Source: Ichthyophonus hoferi
Taxonomy: Eukaryota > Opisthokonta > Ichthyosporea > Ichthyophonida > Ichthyophonidae
Reading direction: 5' to 3'
Length of the DNA stretch: 41,459 nucleotides
Assembly: GCA_002751075.1 (NCBI GenBank)
Contig: NAOQ01000564.1
Location: 5,340-46,798, forward strand
A model generated the notes under the pieces. It saw only the letters and a program-made list of their open reading frames with translations. It was not told the origin of the DNA and did no database searches. Shown in pieces: positions 12,187-23,364 of this stretch. Positions within the stretch are counted from its first letter, which is position 1, and every line of letters starts with the position of its first letter. Position numbers and translations under genes: made by a program.

Positions 12187-13938
12187 AACTCCGTTGTTAA
12201 GAGTGAAAATCTAGCAAATTAAGAATATGAATATATAGTAGAGTATAGTACGTAAACTAACTTATTATTTAATTGAATTTGAACTTATTTTGTTATGCAT
12301 CAAGCGGTGTTTGTAACCACATGATCATTATAATTAACTAATTTGTGTTATTGGTTGCTCTCCATCCAATGCTCTGTTTTGAGTTAATTATCTTTTAATT
12401 ATCTATATAGATATTTTATTGGTGAAACGTATGCTTATATCAAAGAGCTAAAAATGGAAGTGTAGAAATATTAATATTATTTTTATGGGGATTTATCGAG
12501 TGGATAAATTAATATAAAAAAAGCGCGCGAACGATGCATTTTAATACCGAATAAAAAGAGCAGTTTAAATTTTTTAATGCTCCAATAGTGACTCAATATG
12601 ACTTGATCAAGCCGATTAATATCTCATTTGGAATGGTGTTTCTCACTTTAAATACCGTTTTCCTGAGATAGATTACATTGGTAAAGTATCTGCGTTTTGG
12701 TACGCTTTGAGATTGGGCGGACAGATAGATAAACACAATCTTCACTTTCAAAAGACTAGCTCAGATTCTGTAAGGAACCGGAGATTTCGCTTTGGCTAGG
12801 GAGCCGTTTTTGTGATTTTTAAAATTGCGCCTGAGCGCCATTAGAGAAGTCACTGATGACTAGTTCACCAGCTGAGTCTTTAGACCCTTTTTCTATACGA
12901 GACTCTTTACGAGTGATATCGTTTATGTTGTTATTTGGCTCCGAATATGGAGATTTATCCAAAGCTACTTCTAAATATAATGTTATGTATGAACTCTTTA
13001 TTCGTGCCAAGTGTTGACAAAGCAAAATACAAAAATCGATTATCCATTTCTATGTCAAGGGTGAAGTGTCTGTAATGATTAGTTATAATTACAAAAATAC
13101 TAATGTATCTAAAATTCATCTATGGAGACTTTAGTCTAGTAAGTAATATTTTATCTTAATAACACACACAGTTATCTTAAGGTAACTGGTAACTACTTTA
13201 AAAAATAATATACTATACAAATAATAAGAAAGTATAAATACCAAAACAGAACTCGTGATTCGTTTAAGTTTCCAATATAACCAAAGCTAGTGTCTGGCAC
13301 TTGCTTTTATACTGGATTTTGTAGAAACAAAAGGTTGCGTGATTCAGAGATCAGACGCGCTATCATAATTTAATTATAATTTTTTAATAATATTATTGCA
13401 TACAACGTTCGAATATACAATCAATATTTTTAATATAATAAGCAGATAAGTAATACGTCTTATTTTAACTCTGGTAAAATACATTATTTTTGGCAACCAA
13501 TCTAATTGAATGTGAGGCACATAGTTCATTGGCTAACTAGTTTTAGTCCGGCTTGGGACTATAAAATCGTTGGTCGGGTAACGTGGTTTGACTTGGGGAA
13601 TATTGTATAATGGGTCTGTCCTATGATTGAGTTTAGTACTGATATAAGAGTAAATCCACGAAATGTATATATTTAGAATTGTGCTATATGCTGAATGACA
13701 TGAGAAAATACTTTCTTTTCAACGCCTTTCCATAAATCAAAGACTACTATGCCTAGTGGTTGCTCTTAATATGGCTATTCAAATGTTTAACTCTGCTATC
13801 ACCTGTGAATTTTCTACTTGCCAACTATGGATGAAATTTGCATTTTGGGTCCTAGTATAGCTGTGAATAGGACAAGGATTTTGTAAACAAATCTGCCACA
13901 TTATTGGTTGTCCGAAAATACTCAAGAATTATTTTTCC
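12187..13938. other. GIGYF upstream region
   Basis: Non-coding AT-rich sequence holding the presumed GIGYF promoter and 5' UTR on the minus strand. CCAAT-type boxes occur at about 12350-12370. A 68-codon minus-strand frame at 12819-13025 has a plausible composition but no recognisable family and no splice partner. Nothing else is supported. Confidence 0.5.
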
Positions 13939-16671
13939 TTAGATAACGAGCTCCTTATAATAGAAGTCGTGCAACTCAATATATGTATAGTGTTTGCCTA
14001 CACCATGAAGTTGGCTCAGAGCTATAAAAATCCGATTATCACAGTGCATTAATATAGGCCTTACGTCAAAGTCCAGTGAGCTTATTAATGCACCAATATA
14101 GGCACTGTTTATTGAACATCTACTCATAACAGATATTTCTTCCTGGGTACTGAAAGTTGAAGTGATGGATTATCTTTTACTAAGCCAATCTACTGGTACA
14201 CCATTTATGAAGACAAACCCGGAAGCTAATCACTTAGAGCTGTTGCTTGACCAATCAGAACCTGTAAAGGCTTTAATTTTTATGAGTACATTTACAGGGA
14301 AAGATGTACCATGGTCTTGTGTACATACAAAATACTCTCAGACCATTTTTGCGATTTTTAAGTGGTGTATGGAGGGCTCTGCAGTTTGTCTGATTAACCA
14401 ACCTACTGCATATGTTGTGTCACCTCAGCAACCCTCTGATTGTCCTTAAAAGTGCATCTTTTAAGTCTCTATATAAGGAACCATCATATGGGGCTGACTC
14501 ATTCTCTGATTTGGTACGATCAGGTACAATGGATAAATACATTTGAGACTTTGTATAATCAGGGCACATGCACATTATCTTATTGATGTATGTTTTTGGA
14601 GACATTTCTACATAGCCATTTGTAGATTAGGCTATGTCCAAACCAAGAGAAGACTTTGGAGAGCCAAAGTTCTTGATCTTGTATTCCTTATCTAAGGCTT
14701 CAAAGAAGTCCTTGGTAACGTTATTATGGTTTGTGGAGATGATTAAATTTTCCACATAGACCAGATATATGTGAGTGGTGTCGTTGATAAACCTTATGTA
14801 TATACATGGATCATAAGGAGAAGGTGATAAACCTAACTTTTTAAGGTTACCTTCAAGTTTATTCCACCAGTTATGACCACTTTATTTGGTACTGTAAATT
14901 GATTTCAGTTATCTGAGGATATAGAAAGGTCTTAAAATTATCCTCATATCTCTATTTGTTTTAAGTAGAGGTTTTCTTCCATTTCTGCAGTTAAGTGTAG
15001 TGTAGAAAAATTAGCTTGTCTTAAGATCAAACCTTTACTAGCCAAGTATACCAGCATTATTCATAAGCAGGTGAATGTTGTCACAGCAGCCTTGGTTAAG
15101 TTACATGTGTCTGGACTTCGTCTACATCCATCAACACATCAACAGCCAGTTGGCTTTTGCATTCTGAAGGTTTGCCATTTTCATCATATTTGGGTTTAAT
15201 TACCCAATGTGCATTAAGTATTTTTGCATTTTTTTTGGTTTAACAACAAGTTGGAAACACTTAATGTCTATGAAATATTTGTATTTGCAGTTTATAGATT
15301 TATCCCACTCAAAGTGTTCAGAACAACTTCATGTTTGTCTTAATGTTTTAGGTACATAAGGTCCCATGGCGTCATTGTAAGCCAAGTTAGCAAATACCTT
15401 GCTTGAATGAGTGCATGAAGGGAAATATGATCATTTGGTGATAAGTCTGTCACCGGTTTTGTCTAGGAAATCTATTTCTAAGTACCTTAATGGATCATTG
15501 AATGAGGTGAATAGTTCAGCAGGTATGTTTTCATTATTGACAATGTCATTGTGTTAGATTACCAGCAGTTCAGCTTTGGGTGTCATATATATATATATAT
15601 TGTTTTGAAGTGACAATATTTTTGTATTATCTTATACAGATGTTGTGCTAGTTATAAAGTTTAAGTGAGGAACTGATCCCCCACACCCTTCAACCATGTA
15701 CACAGAGGCAATATTAGTTGTTGTAGTTAACCATGGACTAATTCCATCATAAGGAGAAACTATTGGAGGTGATCTGGTAGTAAACGTAGTGACCTTCAAA
15801 GGTTGGTCAGAACCTGTTTCCAGGTAATCATTGACCTTTAAATTGCTTGCACCTCAGAAGACAGCAGAAGGAAAAATATTCTCAAAGTATATTACATTAC
15901 AAGAGAAAATTTGTTCCTTTGTATGGGACCAGATACAGACGGCTGACTGCCCTGGTTGTCTACCAAGATATGTAGTTTTATTTCTTCTGCGTAAGAGTTT
16001 GAATCTGAGTAGTATTCAGTAAATGCATTTTAATTCAAAGGGATAGAGACACTTGAAAGGGATATCAGTTCCAGACCAAAAGTTCTAGTGGACCTTAGCC
16101 ATTGGAATAGCAGTGTTGGGTGAAAGAATCCAGGTATATGTAGCACTGGAAATGCCTTCAAGCCAGAAAGGAGGTGGTAGTTGACTTTGTAAAAGCCTGT
16201 ATTTGATAGATGTTACTAGATTGCGGTTTGCTCATTCACTAGAACCATATTTGAATTCAGCTGCAACACTAGCACTTAAGTGGTTGATACCATGGGACAT
16301 ACACTCACTACTGAGATCAGTCTTCAGGTAGATAATTGTCTTAGTGCTCAAGGACTTAACATGATTGTTGTAGTTAGCAAGCATATCATATATCATAGGC
16401 TTCAGATTTGTTTTATAGTCTATAAACAGTCATACTGACTATATATGTCCAAAAACATAACGTAGTATTTTTTACCATTTATAGCAATCTGTGGTAGTAC
16501 TAGTGACCTGTCCACAGGCTTCAGGGTCTCCAATTGTGTTTTCGATAGTAGCTATTGTTAGTTGGCCAGTATATGTAATAGCTGCTTGATTAGAATCGTC
16601 TTGAAGACTCAGTAGTTGTGTTAAAGAATTTACCGAAGGGCCATATACCAATTCTCTAGGTAACTGATGGT
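13939..16671 (-). mobile_element. Broken Ty1/copia-type LTR retroelement, pol region
   Basis: Minus-strand remnants read in the copia order of integrase, reverse transcriptase and RNase H from high to low coordinates. The RNase H part (13939-14450) shows the CDN and H-x-Y-I-E-L signatures of the copia family. The reverse transcriptase part lies at about 14600-15400 and integrase-like sequence at about 15600-16560. It is heavily broken, with many interruptions, so it is an old fossil. It runs into the assembly gap on its 5' side. Confidence 0.8.
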
Positions 16672-17080
16672 NNNNNNNNNNNNNNNNNNNNNNNNNNNNN
16701 NNNNNNNNNNNNNNNNNNNNNNNNNNNNNNNNNNNNNNNNNNNNNNNNNNNNNNNNNNNNNNNNNNNNNNNNNNNNNNNNNNNNNNNNNNNNNNNNNNNN
16801 NNNNNNNNNNNNNNNNNNNNNNNNNNNNNNNNNNNNNNNNNNNNNNNNNNNNNNNNNNNNNNNNNNNNNNNNNNNNNNNNNNNNNNNNNNNNNNNNNNNN
16901 NNNNNNNNNNNNNNNNNNNNNNNNNNNNNNNNNNNNNNNNNNNNNNNNNNNNNNNNNNNNNNNNNNNNNNNNNNNNNNNNNNNNNNNNNNNNNNNNNNNN
17001 NNNNNNNNNNNNNNNNNNNNNNNNNNNNNNNNNNNNNNNNNNNNNNNNNNNNNNNNNNNNNNNNNNNNNNNNNNNNNNNN
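16672..17080. other. Assembly gap (409 N)
   Basis: A run of 409 Ns, followed directly by an AT dinucleotide run (17081-17102). The repeat probably stopped the assembly. Reading frames spanning it have no meaning, and element structure across it should not be assumed. Confidence 1.
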
Positions 17081-17109
17081 ATATATATATATATATATAT
17101 ATAATTAAG

Positions 17110-17480
17110 TACAAAGTGTTTTGTATATCTTTTTATCTTTTACGACCACGTCGTATTTTGCTACAAGTACTATTCAGGTATCATATATGAGCGGAATAAC
17201 CGCGCTTTATTGTAGAGTTTTGCTTTCTTTTATACTCCATTTTATCAGCGGTGTTATGTTTTTTTTTTTGGTTAACTCCCGCATCGCTATTCAATAATCT
17301 AATTAGAACCAGTCATAAATATTCTTATTGACTAACGCAATTCATGAAAGATAACAGAGACCCATTAGAAATGTAAGATTTTATAAGATACTATTATGTC
17401 CTTATTTGGATAGTGTGTTAACTTATTTCCTTGTTGATGTTCTAGTTACTATGACAACAAAAATTGATCTACTTATTAGA
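17110..17480 (-). mobile_element. Retroelement-derived non-coding segment (LTR-like), copy A
   Basis: Shares a recognisable block (about 17150-17420) with 26745-26960 and 40975-41113, including the words ATCGCT, ATAATCTAA, ACCAGTCATAAAT, TGACTAA and CAATTCATG in the same order. It is non-coding, repeated and next to copia-type coding remnants each time, which fits an LTR or untranslated segment of one family. I could not define terminal ends. Confidence 0.5.
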
Positions 17481-17689
17481 GTTTCAATCGAACCTTCTTA
17501 TTCGTCTAAGGCTAGCGATCTTGTAACACCATTTAGTGACAATGTGAATGGTCCCAAAAGATAGAGTGGTCTGCTTGCCTGGGGTGGTGGATGAGTCCAC
17601 TTGGGTGTCATTAAGGTAAAAAACACACATTAAATGCATTTTATTGTACTTCTGAGCAACCAGTGCTTCAGAAGATTTTTTTCTGACAC

Positions 17690-18660
17690 ACTCGGCATGG
17701 AGGATAGGAAAGCTCAGCTCTCACCTAGAATTGGAGTCAAAACTGAATGAGATAGCTCTGAGCCGTCTCATTTTGACAGAGTCAGAAGCAGTGTTGTTGG
17801 AGGACTTTTTTGGATTGAGGGGTGACCTACTGTTCCAATGCTCTGGTGTAGAGACATTGTCATTGGTGCTGATGGCAGTTAAACTTATGTCTATGTCAGA
17901 CATTTTATCTACCAATGCAACAGTGGCTATTGTAGTAGGCACTTTCTTACTGCCATTGATGAAGGGCTGACTCCTCTTCTAGTAGTCTCTGGTTTCATGG
18001 CTAGTTGCCTCCAGAAAAAAATTACATACCAAAGCTTTCTTGGCAACAGGGTTCTCGTCTAAAAACGTTTTATTCCTGTGCTTGGTTTTGCAATTGAATG
18101 CATTATGTTCTAATTTCAAGCAATGTGTACACTTTTTCCATGGTGTACTGACGGCTGGAGCAATTGCATAGCCAGGATTGGCCTGTGACTCTCGGCATTT
18201 TTGACATAAGAAATTCAGTCAGAATAGTCAACCAATTCAGCCATTATTTTCGACAACTGGATTGGGTGCCTTGAATACAATTGCATATAGGTAATTGCTC
18301 AACAGGGTAACCTTGGTATGCTTGCAAGGCCATCAGAGGTTTTTTCCAACACATCAACTATTTCAATTTGTACACCCATGTACAAGGGCTTAGTAGAGAT
18401 ATCTCTAAGCCTGGAAGAGAAATCCAGACCAGGCTCATTGCAGGTAAGGGTACAAGTATCAAATTTTCTCTTGCTTAACCATTGGTAATCTGAGTTTTTT
18501 TACCAAAATAGCTGTGGGCCATTTCTCAAACAATGTAGGCATTGTTACAAAATTGGTAGAGAAGAAGGTCAAAACCCTTCTTACTCGCACAAAAAACTTT
18601 AAACCAAATGATCCATGATGCTCTTAGTTCTCTCACAAGGAATTTTTATGACATTACTTA
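17690..18660 (-). mobile_element. Broken copia-type gag remnant with CCHC zinc knuckle
   Basis: The minus strand carries a zinc knuckle with C-x2-C-x4-H-x4-C spacing (about 18090-18135), flanked by gag-like sequence on both sides. It is heavily broken and old. It may be the 5' part of the pol remnant below 16671, but the gap prevents that being settled. Confidence 0.65.
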
Positions 18661-19579
18661 GATTAATTATTTTTTGCCACATTTTTTGTGCAAAACAATG
18701 ACTTTGGTTTATTTAAAAAATATTAAGCTCACTTTCTACAAGAACCCTGTTCAATGAGGCTTACATGCAAATGGGTCACAGACCCCTATTTCCTGTAATG
18801 AAGGTAAAAAACATAGATGCTGCCACTTATTGAGGCAAAATATAGCCTCACATACTTACTTATGACAGGTAAAAAAAACATTACAACAATCAACTCATAC
18901 GTTTTCATTAGCCCCTTGCTGTATGTTTAGACAACAAAGGGGAAAAAAAAACTTTCCAACCAGATAGAAAACACTGTTTCCTGCTGCAAACCTTGCTAGA
19001 CTTAAAGAGGTGCATGTACAGTGTTTTTGAACACCATAAAAACAATAATTGCTCTCTTCCACAGCATACAGTTTTTTAAAAAAAACGCCACATCAACATA
19101 TCACACACTATAGTAAATATAGAAAGTGACCCCTGTATACATTATCCTTCTTATCAAAAAAGTGGCAGAACTGGTCAAGGAAAAAAATACAACAGGCAAT
19201 ATATGCAAATTTTGTCTGGCAAAAATGTATGATAAAGACATTTGCTTTCCGCTCTGTTGCTGATAATAATGCTATACAAGAAAGTGTTTACACATGAAAA
19301 ATCCTGATATTTCATAAGATCAAGGAATATTCAAATCAAATAAAAACTAATAACAATTCAAAAAGTGATAGTAACATCACCCTCAATAAACTTATTAATA
19401 CACAAAATAATCCCAATAGAACCCTAAATTCTTTTCATATTCGATGGATCAAAGAGTAATTTCTTCAACTCTTCTTTGTTTTCTGTTTTTTTGAAGAGCA
19501 TATTTCTTTTAATTCACAACACGTCACTATTAATATTGAAAGAAATAAATTCAATCCTACAGCCTTACTGGCAATATAT

Positions 19580-20180
19580 AATATTATTGCATATGCTGCA
19601 AAGCTAGACACTCCAGCTGATATAATCCTTAACTCAGGGGTTACAAAAACCATGTGTAGTGACCACAGTTTATTCATCAATTATGGGAGAATACATCCAC
19701 AAGCATGTTGGGATAATGATGGAAATTCCAAGATTTGTGGCCATGGGGATATTTACTTAAAATTCAATGACACTGGCATAGTAGCCACACTATATGATCT
19801 TTTGCATGTACCAGATATATATGTTTTTTTTAATTTCAGTAGCAGATATTGAAATAAGCAATGCTGTTATTACATTTGGACTACCTGGTCTAGCTGAAAT
19901 TGTAAATAACAACACAAATTGTCCGACAGCTATCCACCATAATGACATCTATCACTTGAATGCTGAAGCCGTGCCTTCATGTGCAGCTTTCCATGCACAA
20001 ATAAAATTACCTATTGTACATGCTAAGCTGTCATTACTACATGATGGATTCTTACAATTAAGCACAAGGTACATTAAACAATACTTAGCTGGAACTAGCA
20101 TCTAAATTATTGATGAACCAGACTTCAAATGTGAGATTTGTTCTAAAGCAAAATATACTAGGGTGTCGATCTCTAAGGTA
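19580..20180 (+). mobile_element. Broken copia-type element: protease and GAG-pre-integrase part
   Basis: Plus-strand remnant with the copia protease surroundings (MCSDHSLF, then a G-H-G-D segment and LLHVPD) followed by a pre-integrase segment with a His and a later C-x2-C pair. Orientation is opposite to the neighbouring gag and pol remnants, so it is a separate insertion. Broken and old, with several interruptions. Confidence 0.75.
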
Positions 20181-20399
20181 TCTAAATAAGTACCGAAGTT
20201 AACCAATAGAAGAGGCTGAAAGCATGCCTAAAGGAAAAATATCCCATTTCATTACTGCCAAGAACATTCTTGGCATGAGACTTGTTTAGAAAGATGATAT
20301 TTATCAATTACTTCAATGGAATCACACGTACACAGAGTTAACCAATGTTTGGTTATGATGACTGTGAAATAATTTACAGCACTCTCTGTAGCATATTGG

Positions 20400-21190
20400 G
20401 GAAGCATATTAAGGTCCACCTTAGGCCTCCGTGAGGAGGAAGGTGATCCACTACCTCCATCACTTCATCATGGTCCATTAGAGGGCAGTAAAGGTCTTCT
20501 AAAGATTTAGCAGGTAGGTAAGGTGGTCCAGTACCTGGTAGGCCATTAGGGCCACAATGTTATCCCTGTTTACCAGTGTCATAGTTCAGAAGCTGGTTGT
20601 CTGGTAGATCAGTTTGGAATTGAGGTCCAGGCCCATGTGTTTGGTAATATTGCCAGGTAGGGGTGGCATTGTATTTTTGCCTCCAAAAATCACTGTTTGG
20701 TTGCATACCAGACATGGTGGTATGGAAACCACCATGTGGTCCACTAATGTTAACTGGAGTGTCACCAGTTTGAGCTGGTGCTGGTGCTAGGGTAATGATA
20801 CCCCTCATAGAGTTGCTATATCAACCAAAGGAGGGGTGGTTACCATTCATAGATGTACCAACCAGTGTACCCAACACTCTCTGGACCTTGTGGTCGGTGC
20901 TGTGGTTGTGACAGCTGGAGAAACTCATACTGACTGCTTGTGAGACACATAGTCATAAATAGGTATTGAGTTAGTACTACCATAGGCGAATGCGGTGCTC
21001 ATTGGGGGGAGGAAAGAAGCCATGTTCACGTCCCCAGAGGGAGGGTCATGTGTGTATGTGTTTTGTTTTGTGTATTTCAATATATTTTCATGTAACAGGG
21101 GCGCAGCAGAGTAAGTTTTTATTTTTGTGTTAAGTAAATTGGAGCTCGCACAGGTATGTCTATTTTTGGTTTTATTTTGTAGATGCAATT
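20400..21190 (-). pseudogene. Decayed Pro/Gly/Gln-rich coding-like stretch, family unknown
   Basis: The minus strand keeps protein-like composition over several pieces (rich in P, G, N, Q, Y, W), for example at 20560-20808 and 20925-21188. The plus-strand shadow frames are not coding-like. I could not match it to a family. It may be the gag part of one of the adjacent retroelements, or a dead copy of a host low-complexity protein. It is broken. Confidence 0.4.
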
Positions 21191-23364
21191 GTTTGTCAAA
21201 GCTAGGTAATGATCTGGTTCTATTTTATAACTTCAGTATGCTCGAACAGACTTTAAATCGCTTTGGACCAAACCACACGTTGCAGTAAACTTTGTTAGTC
21301 TACTGACTTTGTACCTCCAGAATGCCTCATATTACATACATAACTCCGTCAAATTTAAACTTTCACATTTTGTATATATATAAAAGTGATTGATTGAAGT
21401 AAATGACCATATCAAGGTATATAGCAAATGCAAATGAAAAGTACCGAAGAGCTGATTAGGTAGCTGACAGGGACATGCGCAAAGGTGTACACTTTGTAAT
21501 CCTCATCTTATAGACTAGCTAATTGGCTCTAATGCATCCTGTTAACTAGAATTTGTTGATTGATAAAATAAATAAATATATTTATTTCGAGGTTAATATA
21601 TAAAAAATCCAAGCCCTGTCTATAATTAGCATACAATAAAAGAGCCCACAGTTAACGAGATACCTGTTACATCTAGTTACAATCACATAGCCAATCAACT
21701 GTTTCTCTACTGCTTTTAACCAATGGGTGTTTGTTCCAACTTATTATTCATTCATGGAATGTCAAGTGATATCGCATTTTGTATTGGTCAATACCTACCT
21801 AATCAATATTGCTTTTTTATTCCAAAACCATACATCTGCCTAGGTTTCGCTCTCAGATACCCAGGACAAAAACATTGACTGCTGGCGACTTAATGATGAT
21901 AAATCCCGTATACTTTATACATCTCATAAAATAGAAATGTAAGTATACAATATAGAGTGTGAGATTTTTATTATTATATTATTATATATATATATATTTA
22001 TTTAAGCAATATCTCTTGGGAGCACTCCTATTATTAGTCACTGCAAACCGGTTGTATCACTGGATTAAAAAAGCACAACTTCACAGATTTTTCCCGAGAA
22101 GCAATGTGCGCTCCGATTGATGCTTATTCGATCTTGAGAGGGAAAAGGAATTCTACAGTTGGAACCTATGAAAGTATTTTTCATTGCTCCGTATTGCTAG
22201 TCACATAATAGCGGATGTTTATTATATTGTCTAGATAAGTAAAAAGGGTTGGTACGGAATAAAATATATGAATAAAATAAACTATCTACGAGTTACCTAA
22301 ATTACGTAAAATCCGTTAAGCGGTCAAAACCAAAATTACTAAATATTTTTTCTTCCAAACTATCCCTTTCATGAACATAATCATAATAAAAACATTCCAA
22401 AACTTAAAATAAACTACAAGTTTAGACAGGCTATTCTACAGTGATGCCACAAGCCATGATTCCATTAAATCCATCCCTACACTATAAGAAACGCTTTCTT
22501 ACCTATCTTATTGCAATTTCCTTTCATATGTACGACTTCAAAAAATTATATTCAATCCATATCAATAATTGCTTAATATAACAACGACATATAGATTATT
22601 CTAGTATATGATAAGATTCGTTTGTGGTAAACGTGATTTTTTCATAAAACTGTATCCTTATCTTATTTGGGCTCAATAAAGGTACGTAAGCAAGTCATTT
22701 TATCTTGAGCATAAAATGGTGGAAAATTTTCTGTGTACCAAATTCACAATGGCTCGAGATATCTCTTGTCAAACCATTCATATCGTCGATTAAGGAGGTG
22801 CACTAAACAAGCAACAACAATTTTACATACATTTGCGCACACTTAGCCAATAGATATTTCTCTTTTTCACAATAATTACAATCATTTTATTGGATAACGA
22901 ATACTTTAAAATTTGTATAAATTAACCTATAATCAGGGCCACGTGGCCTTGTAGAAATGTCTGATTGGTTTATCCTAATGTCTGTAGAAATCTATCAACT
23001 TTTCAGCTAAGTCGATTCGCTTCGATCCACTTATCCCTTATATGATATATACAGAAACGACATTTTCGCATTACAATTAGCCAGATAAACCGTTTGATTT
23101 GGCATTAAAAACAAAATAGCGAAAAAATGCTTATAAATTTATAAATTTTAACTTTTTATAATTTAGTTTAAATAATATATATGTAAATACAAAATGACTT
23201 GGATTGAAATTATAGGTTCGATTCGAACCAGGCTTCAAATTGGCGCGTGAAAATTGCTTTTAAACTAAACATTTGCACGACAGGTTAGATACACACGGGC
23301 TCGTATATATCTTTGATGGTTAGGCTTACAAATCTTACATTTTAGCTGCCATCATAGCTGCAAA
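21190..23364 (+). promoter_or_regulatory. Upstream region of the first phosphate transporter
   Basis: Non-coding AT-rich sequence of 2.2 kb with no gene I can support. It includes CCAAT-type boxes (about 21708, 22851, 22963), a 12-bp palindrome with a CACGTG core (22937-22948) and a 15-bp palindrome (23215-23229). Confidence 0.5.
22937..22948. promoter_or_regulatory. GGCCACGTGGCC palindrome (E-box CACGTG core)
   Basis: Perfect 12-bp palindrome about 420 bases upstream of the first transporter's ATG. CACGTG is the core site of bHLH factors; in yeast Pho4 binds it upstream of PHO84, in animals Myc/Max, USF and MiT factors do. An AACGTG (CACGTT on the other strand) lies about 310 bases further upstream. 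Function is inferred from position and motif only. Confidence 0.45.

Noticed and set aside
16656-17114. Frames spanning the N run
   Set aside because: They are produced by translating Ns; there is no sequence.
20560-20808. Dead copy of GIGYF exon 8
   Set aside because: Both contain TWQY and are Gly/Gln-rich, but nothing else aligns in order; shared composition is enough to explain it.
23215-23229. tRNA gene (GGTTCGATTC B-box-like)
   Set aside because: No A box, no acceptor stem and no cloverleaf can be formed around it; it is a palindrome in the transporter leader or promoter.
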